Source: Paramecium octaurelia
Taxonomy: Eukaryota > Ciliophora > Oligohymenophorea > Peniculida > Parameciidae
Assembly: GCA_905182995.1 (NCBI GenBank)
Contig: CAJJDP010000108.1
Span: forward strand, 201,722-265,721
Direction: 5' to 3'
Length of the DNA stretch: 64,000 nucleotides
Shown here: one piece after another, positions 11,985 through 24,334 of the stretch
Numbering within the stretch: the stretch's first letter is position 1
Layout of the letters: each line of letters begins with the position of its first letter
Made by a program: the position numbers and the translations under genes
The notes under the pieces: generated by a model
Database searches by the model: none
Told to the model about the DNA's origin: nothing
Seen by the model: the letters and a program-made list of their open reading frames with translations, nothing else

Positions 11985-13200
11985 ACTTAGATTGACATTG
12001 AAGAACATTTCTAAAGCACTTTTTCAAATCTTTTTTCCCCATTTTTGGAATTATCAAACTTGATAAGTTATCAGCATATTTGACTATCTATCATAAGGAT
12101 AATTTAGGATTTAATTTGAGATTTACTTTTTTAAAGAAATACTTCATTACTATGAGAAGTCTCACTTACAATTGACTTTCCTAAGATTAATTCATAGTTA
12201 TTCTTATCTCTAATATAAATCAATTTTTCTAAGTTAAGTAATATTTTAAAATGTATCACCAAATTTTCTTTAGTCCATAATACAAAAGAGAACTTAGCTT
12301 TTCTTATCCTTTTAATTTTAATTATTCTTTATTTTTTTTGGCTATCACATTTCCATTTTAGGATATTATTCGAGTTCTTTGTTTGCTTAATCTTCTTTTT
12401 AATTTTTTAGGAAGATTACTGAACTTCATAATGGGCAAATCTTATATTTTGCTTTAAATTCTCTTTTTAATAATAGACGTGAATCAGATATAATTTCTTG
12501 CCTTCATTAAGATTTCACATTATTTTGTTAATATTTTTTATTAATTTGTCAATTGAAACTTTATTTAGATGACTGCAATTCAAATGCTTTATTTTTTTAC
12601 CATTCCTAAATACTATGAATAAGTTTATGCCATTTAATAATGTTGTATCATCCTCCTTATGCAAAGTCTAATTTTTTTTTTCAAAAGATTCATGAAGGCA
12701 AGAAAAGCAGAATTTCTACCAGCTTTCTCAATTATTTAGGTGTACATCAACAGTCAGTTACAACCATCTCTTCAACCTAAAATTTTCTGAAATTACTTTG
12801 ACTTGGTTTTTAATGAACCCATATATAAATGAAAATAGCTTCATTAAATGGTTTTAGCAATCCATCATTTTATTTATATGCCATTGCCGAGGTCATCAAG
12901 GAATCTTCGAATAAGTAATATCTATTTGAATCATAATATACTATAGCATTAATCCTATCATCAAATTTCAGATTAATAATTCCTCATCCTTGAATTACAA
13001 ATCCTGAACTCTCAAATAACTTCCAATTAGATTTCACCCTTCTGATAACCTATTTAAGATTATGAATGTAATTAAATTGAAATATGTCTAACATGTATTT
13101 TTAGTACAAGAATCAAGGTCATCATAAGCTTGTGAAGAAGCCTTAAATTTTAATCTCCAATTGTGAATTTCCTTATCATCTAAGGCTTGGCAATTCAAGG
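11985..13200 (-). pseudogene. Decayed gene of unknown family
   Basis: The minus strand carries a long series of protein-like segments in largely one frame. Examples are DDRINAIVYYDSNRYYLFED, LLNGINLFIVFRNGKKIKHL and FVLWTKENLVIHFKILLNLE. They are broken by about four in-frame TGA codons and at least one frame change at a long A-run, none removable by a normal micro-intron. Composition and continuity look like a former gene rather than random sequence. Such relics are expected after the Paramecium whole-genome duplications. Sequencing error could explain the homopolymer change but not the TGAs. Confidence 0.4.
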
Positions 13201-13762
13201 ACTATTATATGATGTTTAAAATGATTAACTAATTTTTTTCTTGACAATTACGCATTATTATAATTAAAATAATCAAGTTCTCAAATAACATTATTATTCA
13301 TAAATTAATATTAAAATATGTAATGATATAAAATGAGAAACATTTAAAATAAATATTAATAAGAATTAATTTTAAACTACACTTTATTTTATAACTTCTT
13401 TCTTATTCAAAAATATTTTATTCTAAAGGGAAATAAGAGAATAACTATTACTTTAAAGTAACGAATTGTAATACAACATAAAGGAATCACTATACTATTA
13501 CATATCTATTATTTTCAAAAGTTTCTTCTTTTTTTATTTGAATTTTTTCTTCATTAAGAATGTTGAATATCTTACTGCAATTTAAAAAAAACAAACTAAA
13601 ATATATAGTAATAAATTTCTTGTTTATTATTATATGGACTTACTATTATTGAGTGAAATAATAAAATTACATACTTTTAGATGATGATTGAGAATTAAAC
13701 ATAATAGGTTTTTAAAAGCAAAATAATTTTTGGTATTTTGGCTAAATAATAAAAAAAACAAT
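13201..13762. other. AT-rich intergenic stretch
   Basis: About 560 bases between the decayed gene and the next plus-strand gene. No coding, RNA or repeat signal seen. Confidence 0.5.
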
Positions 13763-14674
13763 ATGTATTCCCTTCCTGGAAGTAAATAACGCATTTTGTT
13801 GCCTCAAAAACATAAGACGATTTGCTTTAAACCTGAAATCAAAGAAACCTAGAAACTCAGACATGCAAAGGCTCTTCATCCTTTTCATTAGAGGTTCAAA
13901 CCCATTTCGACGAAATGCTTGGAATATGTTCTTTCATCAAGGTAGGATTGTTAGTCTATTATAAGTTCAAGCGAATCCGAAGGGGAATGTGAAAACAATA
14001 AAAGTTGTCATTGCAGAGATTGTGGACATTAATCCAAGAAAATGAAACATATGAAAAAGAAATATCGACGTTTTAGTCCTGTAATGCATGGAAGGATTAG
14101 AGAAAGGAGAAATAAGCTAAAACAAAAATTTAAAAACGCTGTTTATGTTATTATGTGGATGCTAAAGTTGGTAATCCAAAGAAAGAAGAAACCAATGATA
14201 ATAAAAAAGATAGTCAGAATGAAAACTAAATTCTTTGAACCTTCACCAGAACCACCACAACAAAATTAGTAGATCATTTATCTAGAAGTAAAATCTTAAT
14301 TATATGTTTGAAAGCCAATCCAACCAGTTCAAGTTTAAATGATTGACTTTAAACACAAATAGCGACAATCAATAGTTAACTATCTGAACAATAAATTGCA
14401 AGATTCAGAACGCCATGCAGATAATTATCAGTTATCGCTTCCAAAAGTACGACAATAAAATAATCTCTCCAGTAGCCATTCCAAATTACTATTAAAACCT
14501 TTGAAAACCTAAAATGACGAAGGCCTTACTCCCTAAAGAAATAATCTACGTTCGATCATACACAAAGCTACTCCTTCATTACAATCCTCAAGTTCTCCTT
14601 ATTTAAAACAACCACCTCTAACAACAAGAATAAGGTCACTATAAAATAGACTCTACCTATCAGGCAGGTATTGA
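13763..14674 (+). CDS. Unknown basic protein with a Cys/His cluster, about 286 aa
   Basis: Not recognised. The N-terminus is basic (MYSLPGSKQRILLPQKHKT). A Ser/Glu patch is followed by a compact Cys/His cluster (CENNKSCHCRDCGH), then a strongly Arg/Lys-rich region and a Pro/Gln/Ser-rich tail. Intron 14288-14314 (27 nt) contains an in-frame TGA and is needed. A possible 24-nt intron at 13942-13965 is stopless, so its splicing is uncertain. The clustered Cys/His could bind a metal, and the charge suggests nucleic-acid contact, both inferences. Confidence 0.55.
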
Positions 14675-15852
14675 CATGTCAATGATCTATTATACTGTGT
14701 TAATTGCATTATATTTTAGAAGCTACATAATCATTTCAATTCTTGTTATTTGATTCTTAGAGAAGCCTTATTTAAACCTATTAAAATTTTTATTAATATA
14801 GCCTACATTCTTCATTAATGGAGTTATTGATAACTTAGAAAAATAACTTTCATCACTTACTTACATTTAAATATGTATTAATTACAACAATTTACCATAT
14901 AATTTTTTCAAACATACTAGTAATAATGAACTCAAAACAAGTTTTTGTTTTTTTCCTAGAGAATCTTCATTCTTAAGTTATTTATAATTGTTTTATTCAA
15001 ATCAAAATTTCTCTAAGTTTAAAAAAGCCCTCCTTGCAGTCTATAGTAATAATTTGTGAATTAAGATTTAATTAAAGATTAATGCTTTTTTCTGTGATTA
15101 TACAAAAATCTCGAAGTATTTAGGTCATCTTCTAATGCATAAGCCATCTTCAAAAAGATTTAAAATGTAAAAAGCCATTTGGTAATAATTTATAGTAATA
15201 ATGAATAGAACATATTTTTAATTGAATAATTTTATTAATATTAAATAACTGTTTATCTTAAGCAAGAAAATATACAGAAATTTTTAGAGGCGTTTGATCG
15301 ACTAAAATCGGCATAGTATGATTTTAATAGGTCTGTGTCTGAAATTTCAATGTTGACAAATGTTCATTAGTTGAGAGTAGGGAAGTACTACAAATAAAAA
15401 ATATATAGATGAAACGGAGATGAAATGAGAAAGGAAAAGATAGTCAATATGGCATTTTACTACTTATTCTAATCCACTATGGATGAAATAAAGATAGCTA
15501 ATAAATGTGGAATACAATAATTAAGATTTTCGCTCATTTCAACTTTAAGTAAACCCTGAATTTCAACTTAAGAGATTGTTATGATTGAGAAAGCAAAGAT
15601 GTACAAAGAACCAATTGGAAAGCTCTTATTTTGATAAATAGGCTATAGAGAAGTCTAGAATACTGTTACCAAATGAGATATTTAAATATGCAATTGAATA
15701 AAATGAAGAGAATATATGAAAGGTTGATTTATCAGGATAGGGTTTGATATTCGATAAATAAGTGATTGATTGATGAACAGATGGATGAGAAATAGGGTTT
15801 TGAGTTTAGTTTGATGCTAATGTATTAAAACGGATATGCATAATTAATTTTA
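14675..15852. other. Gene-poor 1.2-kb stretch
   Basis: No confident gene. One short spliced frame at 15425-15634 on the plus strand would encode 61 aa using a 24-nt intron, starting MRKEKIVNMAFYYLF. It is too short and unlike anything known to call firmly. The rest is AT-rich with scattered TGA in every frame. Confidence 0.4.
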
Positions 15853-16977
15853 ATGAAAATAGTATTATTGCTATGCATGATGGTGGCTGTCTCTTTTGGA
15901 ATCTCATCTAAATTAAGTCATGCTAAGAAGTTGGAAGAACTACATGGTAGCAAGTTGGGCAGGACCATTTTGAATTTAGTGAATCTTCATTCATCAGTAT
16001 AGGGACCAATTTCTGAATTGATTGAAGCAATAGAAGAATTAGTAAGATTAGAAATAATAATAGATAGCTGACATTAACACTAATATTGATGAAGTAGAAT
16101 ACAAATTTTAAGTACGCACAAACGAACATAATTCCTATGTGGCTTAAGTTGGACAACAATTGCAAGATGCTGAATAAGATATTGCAAGAATGATAGATGT
16201 CATTGACAATTTATTGATCCCAAGAAGAGACCAAATTAGAAATAAAATAGAGTCACTCATTGAATATGATGAATTTAATAGAAAAAACGTAGATGAAACT
16301 ACACTGCTCAGAGAATAAGAACATGAAGCCTACCTTCAGTAGATAGAAGAAGATAATGATGCACTCGATGCCATTGATGATGCCATCAATTTGGTAAGTT
16401 CTTTATCAAACCCATCTTTGTTACAAATTAAGAATATCAAATTTACATTGAAAAGATTGTCATCCAAATAATGGAATCGTGTACATCAAGGACCTATGGT
16501 GTAAGCATTGCTATAAATTGCATTAAACTAAAATTTCAGTGATCAAGGAATATTGAAGCAAATTGTAGATGCATTAAATGAATTCAGAAATCAAGTTGTT
16601 GATGCTATGAATTCATTAACTAAACAGGAATAAGTTAACATCGAAGAATTCGAAGAAAGATTAGAACAACTGGATGAAGAACATAGAGAATTCCAAAGAC
16701 AAATCAACTAATCCCAAGTTGAGCTGGATGCTACTAATTGTATTTTTAAATAGATATATAAAATCTAGAAAAATTAGAAGATTGCAATCAATTCCTTGTT
16801 CAAAGATAGGCCGACAGACTATAATACCAATCCCAATTAGATTTAGAAAATGAAACCTATGCTGTTGACACAGACATTTACACTCAAACTGCTAATGAAC
16901 TCCAAAGAGAATTGCCTATCGCAGAATAAGGATTATCGCTCATCAAATCAGCTGATTTTTCTGATATTAAGATATGA
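15853..16977 (+). CDS. Trichocyst matrix protein (TMP family)
   Basis: Secretory protein stored as crystal in trichocysts, the defensive exocytotic organelles of Paramecium. A signal peptide (MKIVLLLCMMVAVSFG) is followed by the family's conserved block (LGRTILNLVNLHSSVQGPIS, ELIEAIEEL). Long acidic/Gln-rich heptad-like helices come next, then a second module beginning NRVHQGPMVQALLQIALNQN and the typical ending LSLIKSADFSDIKI. Introns of 22 nt (16042-16063) and 29 nt (16740-16768) give 357 aa. TMP precursors are proteolytically processed in transit. Other members sit elsewhere in this multigene family. Confidence 0.9.
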
Positions 16978-17004
16978 ATCATAACAATAATTATTTATTT
17001 AATA

Positions 17005-18890
17005 ATGAAAAGCAAAATCAAAAAATAACCTCTTTAATATGCCATCAAATTGACAAACTTAGATTAACCCTTTGATTGCAAAAATCTCAAAGTTCTCAAT
17101 CTTCAGGGAATAAAATTATCATAATTTGATGTAAAAGTGGAAAATCTATCAACTCTTATTTTAGATTTTAACAACCTTAGACATTTGAACATTGTCTCAC
17201 AATTTCCTAATCTAATCACACTATCAATTGCTAATAATTTCATTGATGAATTCCATGTCCCTCCAAGTATTGTACCTAATATTATCAAGCTCTTAGGATT
17301 TTAAATATATCGAATAATCTCCTAAAGACTATTCATTTAAAATAATTGGAGCAACTAGATGCTAGTTCCAATCAATTATAATTCCTTTAATAAGATACTT
17401 AAAACAATCTCATACAACTAAAGTTAGATTGGCTGCAAATAATAAATTAAAATGATTTCTGGGAGCATTTAACAATAAAGCAATTTACTAATTAATCATA
17501 AATTACATTTAGATAGTTTTTGGACAAAGCCATTGAATAATTGCTACAATGTGGATTCAAAAAAGAAGATAATTATTACAATTAAAGAATTGTACACACA
17601 TGTATTTTGAAAAATGATAAGTATTATTTTGATTTAATCCTACCCTATTATCAAGAAAATCGTCATAAATTTGATAATTCTGAAACTCCTTTATGTTTAG
17701 CAATAAAAAAGCTCAAAATGAATTTTATCGGAGATCTTATGAATAGCACTCATATCAAATATGAAATTGATGCATTTCATGAATCAATAAAATAAGGACA
17801 AATTTCGTTAGTTAAGTAATTTCTGGAGTTGGGGATTGATAGCAATGGGTATAATAAAAAAGGGTTGACTCCCTTAACTAATGCTGTATTGAATATTACT
17901 TAAGTAAATATGGAAATGATAATCCATTTACTTCTTTAAAGTTAAGCTAACCCAAACAAATTGAATTAAAATGGGTAATCCTTAATTCAAATGTGTATCA
18001 TTAAATCAAATTTGACTGCACTTAGATTTATTGCCAACTTGAATAAAATCAAGTAAACAATCTTAAAATTCAAAATGAACATCAAAAATATTAATGGAGA
18101 TTATCCTCTGCATTTAGCTGTGAATAGCATTAGCATCCTTAATTTTTTAATCAGAAACCAAATTGGTAATCCATTATAAATTAATTATTACAATCTAACA
18201 GCTAAATAGATGCCATACTCTTAATATAGAACCCTAATTTATAAGTTATTGCAAAAAGAAGAAAGAATTCAGATCTCAAAATAATTAACCAAAAATACTC
18301 TGAGATATTAAAATATTAATAAAGGTTAAGCCACATAAAAAGATTATAACAGTGGCAGTTCTTGTCCTGAACTATCTGATGATGAAATGCCCAATAAACC
18401 TAAAATTAATAAAAAGTATATTGCTGAACATTTCGATTTGAGTGAAGATGTAAGATAGCTATCTGAAGATGATGAGTGCTAACATAATTATAGTTCAGAA
18501 TCAGAAATAGAATATCCAAAAGATAATTTATAGTCTCTCAAATTAGAACAAATAAGTTATTAAAATAATCAACTTTTTAAAAAAAAGTAGGATGTACGAC
18601 AAAAAAGTATCTTAATCAATAAATTCAGTAAGAAAAGACTAAATACCATTTAATTTAATTATTACTCAAGGGAGGGATAAAATTTCAAGGATAAAATAAA
18701 ATCTTTAGTTGTTTTAAGATAAGAACTTAATCTTCTGGGATATATGAGGCAATACTCAGATTTAATTTGTTCTGACTTTACTTCATATATCAATAAACTA
18801 AATCAAACTATATTCAATATAGAATCGGACTTTCAAAACGATTCTCTAAAAGATTATATGAATTTTTAATAAGTTTAATTTTTATTATGA
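17005..18890 (+). CDS. Leucine-rich repeat plus ankyrin repeat protein, about 620 aa
   Basis: The N-terminal 150 aa hold LRRs (CKNLKVLNLQGIKLSQF, FPNLITLSIANNFIDEF, LRILNISNNLLKTI). The middle has degenerate ankyrin-like repeats (NSETPLCLAIKKLKMNFIGD, NINGDYPLHLAVNSI). The C-terminus is acidic/Ser-rich, then basic, then helical. One 23-nt intron after the third LRR restores frame. No catalytic domain is seen, so it is probably a scaffold. The TGA stop (18888-18890) overlaps the ATG of the following ATG8 gene (18887-18889), which is unusual for neighbouring eukaryotic genes. Confidence 0.7.
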
Positions 18891-19294
18891 GTTACTTTAG
18901 TGATATCAATATTAATTATTTAATGTAGAGTATTTAAGTCTCACTTGCTGATAAATATCCTGATAGAGTGTATGATTATAGTACATAAACATTAGTCCAA
19001 TTTTGCTTGAAATTACAGATAAATCTAAAATTCGGTTTTCAGATGGATCATAATGCAAAAAATATTTGGTTAGCAAATCAGATCACTTTTATCACTTTTT
19101 TTAAATACTCAGAAACTCTTTAAAATTGTCAAAAAAAGAAGCCATATATTTGTTTGTCAATAATTCTGGATTGATTAAACCTGGTACTTAAAATTTCTTA
19201 ATTAGAAAGTCAAGTTGGAGAAATCTATTCTAAACATCGAAGTAGTGATGGTTTTTTAAGAATTATTTTAAGCGAATATGCTACTTTTGGATGA
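18887..19294 (+). CDS. ATG8: ATG8/GABARAP-family ubiquitin-like protein
   Basis: Ubiquitin-like modifier conjugated to phosphatidylethanolamine on autophagosomes. Spliced length is 119 aa, as expected. Family landmarks: KYPDRVPILLEI, CKKYLVSKSDHFYHF, LKLSKKEAIYLFVNNSGLIKP and HRSSDGFLRIILSEYATFG. Introns of 26 nt (18970-18995) and 22 nt (19184-19205) are required. The protein ends at the Gly itself (TFG, then TGA), so the C-terminus is already mature and ATG4 trimming would not be needed. If the second Met (18923) is used, the overlap with the LRR gene disappears. Confidence 0.88.
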
Positions 19295-19476
19295 TATTTT
19301 TGAGGATCTAATATTATTTCTGAATAATTTTTAATATTTTATTTAAAATTTTACATACTTGTATATAACCAATAGACATTGCTTTCAAGATTTATATCAT
19401 TTCATTAATTATAAGAAAAAGTATTTTGCTCTATAAACCAAAATAACTGTCCTTATTAATTGAATAACATATAATT

Positions 19477-20991
19477 TCAAATTGAATTTTTTCTCATACA
19501 TATATGTTCTTATCTCAAAATTAGAAGTTCATGAGATTTCTAAATTTCTGGAAATATGTTGCCATCCCAATAATTCTTTATCATAATTGGAGGATCTTTG
19601 TGTTTATAAACATAAAACGAAGAGGATTTTCTCAAAAACTAGTTGGATAACAACACCTAATTGCAGACTTATTAATCCTTTGGACAAGGGGGTATTTTTT
19701 CAATTTCAATTTATTATTTTTCTGTGATAGCATTTTAATGCTTTTCTTAAGAAATAACCTTAAAAATTACAAATTAATTAAGCTCTAATTTCTTCTCTTG
19801 CAAAATTAAAAGTTTATTTTTTAATTTTGATTTGGAAATAGTGATATTTAAATATTTCGATATCGCAATATATGTCTACATATTACTGTATATAATTGAT
19901 TGCATCAGCTAATAAATAAATCTAAATAGTTTACTAAATTAATCAAACTTTAATAACTCATTTTTTAATAGAATCAACAAAATTAGTGCACTGATAGTCA
20001 AGGCCTTAATTCCATCTATATATAACATTAACATAATGAAATTGGTTAACTAAGTTGGTATAACAATATACTTATGGTTTGACTTGATTTGTAAATATAC
20101 ATAAGTACCATTAAACTGTAAAAAAATCAGATTAAAGGTTTATTTTATGAAAATGCGTTTTTAATTCTGGAATATATTCTTAGATGTAATAATCCAATAT
20201 CTATTAATCAGTTAATGCACTCAGAATATTCGTATAATAATCTATTGGCATAATAGTTTCCAAAATCTATGTGAATGTCCAAAAGGCATCTTCTAAATCA
20301 AATTTGAGAGTATTGACTAAATAGTTGACAATGAAGTTTTATCCCTAACAATACCCAATTTCAGGATTTCTGATAGAATAAGCAATTAAGACTGTTTCAA
20401 TTTATTTTTCTATTTACTTTTTCTTTATTGAATCAAGGTGATTTAAAGTTCTAACAGAGTCCTATGATTCATATGGTGAATATTTACTAAATAGATGGGT
20501 TCAAACAATTCAGGAGGATACTTATCCTTTTATTCCAGCAATTTTTAAAAGACTCCTGTATTTTACAATTTAATTACTCTAGCTCCAGACAATTCTAATA
20601 AGACCCTTAATACAATAAATTAGATACCAATTGATGTTTAGATCACAAAAGTCTCCTGTTTTTAATAGTTTTTTTACTCTCTTTTTGATCTCTAAACAAT
20701 AACATTCCTTAGTGTACAAATATTTTAGATGCTAAAGATTTTAATTAAAAATACAGTGTTAATTTACTCAATCACTAATTCTGGCTTATTTTAAGATTTC
20801 GTCTTAATTTGTAACTAATCTCTTCTGAAGGGTTTGAGTTGATTATTCTCATCTTTGATACTCATTTTCAAAGCTTCTTGAATATCTACTTTCATTTCGT
20901 CATTCAAGATCTTCTAATAAATATCGTTTTGCTTGTCTCTGATGTAATTTAATCGTTGAATAAGTAAATTCTTTCTTGGTTTTTTTTACAT
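19477..20991 (-). CDS. TBC-domain Rab GTPase-activating protein, about 488 aa
   Basis: Predicted Rab-GAP. After a Gln/Lys-rich N-terminal region the TBC domain shows the arginine-finger motif IxxDxxR (IYLDSVRTLNHLD) and the glutamine-finger motif (NPEIGYCQGQNFIVNYL). EDAFWTF and FTVQWYLCIFTNQ follow, then a helical C-terminal half (YIDGIKALTISALILLILLK). Introns of 26 nt (inside the Arg-finger block) and 22 nt restore frame. Both catalytic fingers are present, so activity is likely. It is transcribed divergently from the Rab-fusion gene, whose start is about 190 bp away. Confidence 0.87.
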
Positions 20992-21182
20992 AATCAATTA
21001 ATTAAATGAAAGAAAGAAAATGAATTAACTTATTTATCTAGATACTTAATTTATAAATGATGGGCATGAACAAGCATAACAATTAAGATGAATGAGATAG
21101 ATTTGAATGATCCAAATAATGAGATTTTTACTACAATTTATCTTACAATAATAAATTATTTTTTTTGCTGATTTCTTAGATA

Positions 21183-23894
21183 ATGGAGAACTAGCATCAA
21201 TTCATTGTACTTGTGTTAGGAGATTGCAATACTGGGAAATCAACAATAGTTGGGAGGTATTTAGAGAACAAATTGGTTGACCCACAACCAACAGTTGGAG
21301 TAGTTAAAAGAGAAACCTAAATAGATATCGGTAATGGCAATTAGAAAGCTTAAGTAATTTCTGGTCTAATTAGATATATGATACATCTGGGAGTGAGAAG
21401 TTTAGAGCCTAAATTTTGTCTGAATTCAAGAATGCATCAGCTGTTGTGTTGGTTTATGATATCACTGATTATCAGAGTTTTTAAAATGTCTAGACTCTAC
21501 AAAAAGGTATTTAGCAGATTTATCGCGAATTAGAGGTCATAAGATAGAATCCAAATGTAGATTATTGGATAGTTGTAGGAAACAAGTTGGATTTGAAAGA
21601 GCAAAGAAAAGTCCATGTTGACGAGGGAAAGAAGTTTGCCTCATAGATTGGGGCTAGATATATAGAATGTTCAGCTTAACAACCAAGCAATATCAATTTG
21701 ATCTTCTTAACTATTTAACAATGGACTTAGATTAATATTTAACCGAAATATGTCCCAGAGTAAACTCAAAGACTTCTTGAGAAATTAAACAACGATGAAT
21801 AACAAAAGCAATTGTAGACCTCTTCTTCAAAAAACAATTAAACCAAATTCAAAAATAAGAATACAAGTTTCTCTTTGATTTAGAACAATACAAATAATAA
21901 TATAGTTTCGTCGTCATTTGATGATTAATAAAATTCATTTAATGGAGATGGCATGTAAGATTATTTTGCATAATTATTAAGAAAAACAGATTTGTAGACT
22001 CAAAAAGTAAATTAATGATATTATTAAGTTAGCTGATGTGATTGTAGAAGAAGCATAAGATAATGTGATTTAATCTTTGAGATAATAGACCCTTGCCATA
22101 TCAAACTCTAAACCATTATATATTCTTGATGATGTCAATTCCCAATTATAAGAAAAAAATGAATATAAAATATCAATGATGAAAAAGAAACATAAATAAT
22201 TAGATAAATTAAGAAAAGAAATAGCTTAAAACCTGTTACTTGTGTAGGAACAAAGGAAGAAGCTCTCAACTGATTAAGTTATAGAGAACACTTAAACTTA
22301 GAAGTTAGAGAAGGAATTGCAAAAGAGATTATTGAGTGTAGAACGAAATATGGATTTTTTGAAAACTGACATCTTACTCTAGTAAAAAACCTCGAAGTTT
22401 AGCATTAATAAAAATAATTTCCTGTCAAATGACTAATCGCAAATCCTCAAATAACATATTATTTCAATTCATAATCCTGAACATATTAAGGAGTAGAATG
22501 AATAAATTGCTAAAATTAAAAATGAAAGGAAGAAACTGGAGGAGTAAAGAAATAATAGATATAAATAATATGTTGATAATTTAGAAGCTCTATAAAAATA
22601 AGAAAAAGAAATGAGGCTAAAGAACGAATAAGACTTAATACAGAAGAGAAAAGAAAAAGCTATGTAGAAAATAGCTTCAATGGATAAATTAAGACAAGAA
22701 CGATCCTAATAAATGATTAAGTAAAATGAATAGGTTAAATAAATTATTGGAACAACACCTTTGCATGTTAAATTGGAAAATATATTCTAAGAAAAGAATA
22801 ACAACTCTTAATTAGAAGAACACAAATTAAAATTGAAATAAATCAGAGATCTGCATTAACCTATTAGAATGAATGACCTAAAATAATGGGAAGAAAATTA
22901 CGAAAAGAGGAGGAAATCACAAGAGGAGATAAGAAATTAAAGGATTCTATAAAATAATCAAGTATCTTATCAACCTTCTTATGAATCCTCCATTTATAGA
23001 TAAGTAAAAGAACAATAATGTAAATAATTGAAGGAGAAGGAATTAACTCACAAAGAGTATCTATCAAAGTAATAAGCTAAATAAGAATTTTTAAATAAAC
23101 TTAAGGATTATCTTCCTTCTATTAGTCCTGAAAAGCAATAGGAATTAGAACAAATAATTAGTAAAGCACATCACAAAATCGATTTCTATGAATTCATTGA
23201 GATGACAAAAAAAATAAAATTAAAAGGAGTGTTCTTTGATAAAGATGGAAAAATTCTAGAAAGAAATGTTGATGTAAAATTCTTATGTAAATAAGATAGG
23301 AAGAATATTATGAGAAAATAAAAGAAAACGAAAGGAATGAAGAATAAAGTGCTAAAACAATAGGAAATAAGTATCTAAATGATGTACGGAGAATCATCAA
23401 AAAACCAAGTTAACATGAAAGTGTTGATAAATTATAAAGCTAATCTAATCCAGAATAGGGTTATTAATAAGCTGTTAGAAATCCTAAATAAAATAAGTTG
23501 AATGAAATCAAATCACATTGGAAATTAAAACCAAAAGTGGTTTTTGAAGAAACAGATCTTGAAAAGATCATAGATGGTAATGAAGGTAACACTATCAAAT
23601 ATTGAAGTGGCTGGATTCTCAAATCATCATGTTATGCAGGAGGCAAATAAACTAGCATCTGAAGCAGTCAGAAAAATATAGATTATAGAGGCAAAGGGAG
23701 AAGGGAAAGAATGCTTTAAGGATATAGAATCGGCAGATAAATTGTTAATTAATTCCATTAAGGTTGATATTTGATACATTAAATTTTAGGCTAAGCTATC
23801 TTTAATGGATAAGGAAATCAAATCTGAAAACAGAGGTATATAAATATCTTCTAACAAGAAGAGAGGAAGAAGTAATACTAAATAGCATGTATGA
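21183..23894 (+). CDS. Rab-like GTPase fused to a long coiled coil, about 865 aa
   Basis: Residues 1-185 form a Rab fold: P-loop GDCNTGKST, switch I PTVG, G3 IYDTSGSEKF, G4 GNKLDL and G5 ECSA. In G3 the usual Gln of DTAGQE is Ser, predicting weak intrinsic hydrolysis. A Ser/Asn linker leads through a 22-nt intron (22007-22028) with an in-frame TGA into about 600 residues of Lys/Glu/Gln coiled coil. There is no C-terminal prenylation Cys. Other introns: 21354-21373, 23349-23371, 23586-23607 and 23763-23789. If the second intron were not spliced, the product would be a stand-alone Rab ending KVNQ, so splicing decides the fusion. The divergent neighbour is a TBC GAP. Confidence 0.75.
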
Positions 23895-24334
23895 ATCCAT
23901 TTTACATATCATTAAAACTTATTAAATATTACTAAATATCTCTAATTCAAATATATGTGTTATCAATTGAATTTCAATATAACTATCTATATTAATTTGA
24001 ACACCTTTATACGGTTTTCAAAATTAATAATCTTCAATTAAATTCTAATGCTAAATTTTCACTTAAAGTATTGATATTTTAAATCTTTAATTGAACTATT
24101 TACCATTATACAACAAATCTTATATCACAAAATTATGTGGTTTTTAGTCTCTAATCTAAATCTTTAGTTTTAAATATGTCAAATTTTGATTTCAAATATA
24201 AAATTAAATAAGATCTAAAATATAAGAAAACAAGAATAATTTATTAAATAGTAATAATCTTAGAAGGATAAACATAATAAAATCTGATATTATATCATAA
24301 TTTAATATATCTAATAACTTTTCATATTAATTAA
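23895..24334. other. AT-rich spacer between convergent genes
   Basis: 440 bases, over 80% AT, no gene or RNA seen. It separates the convergent stops of the Rab fusion and the transporter. Confidence 0.6.

Noticed and set aside
13890-13905. ggttcaaaccc resembling a tRNA/Pol III B box
   Set aside because: No A box, no cloverleaf and no T-run nearby; it lies in a coding frame.
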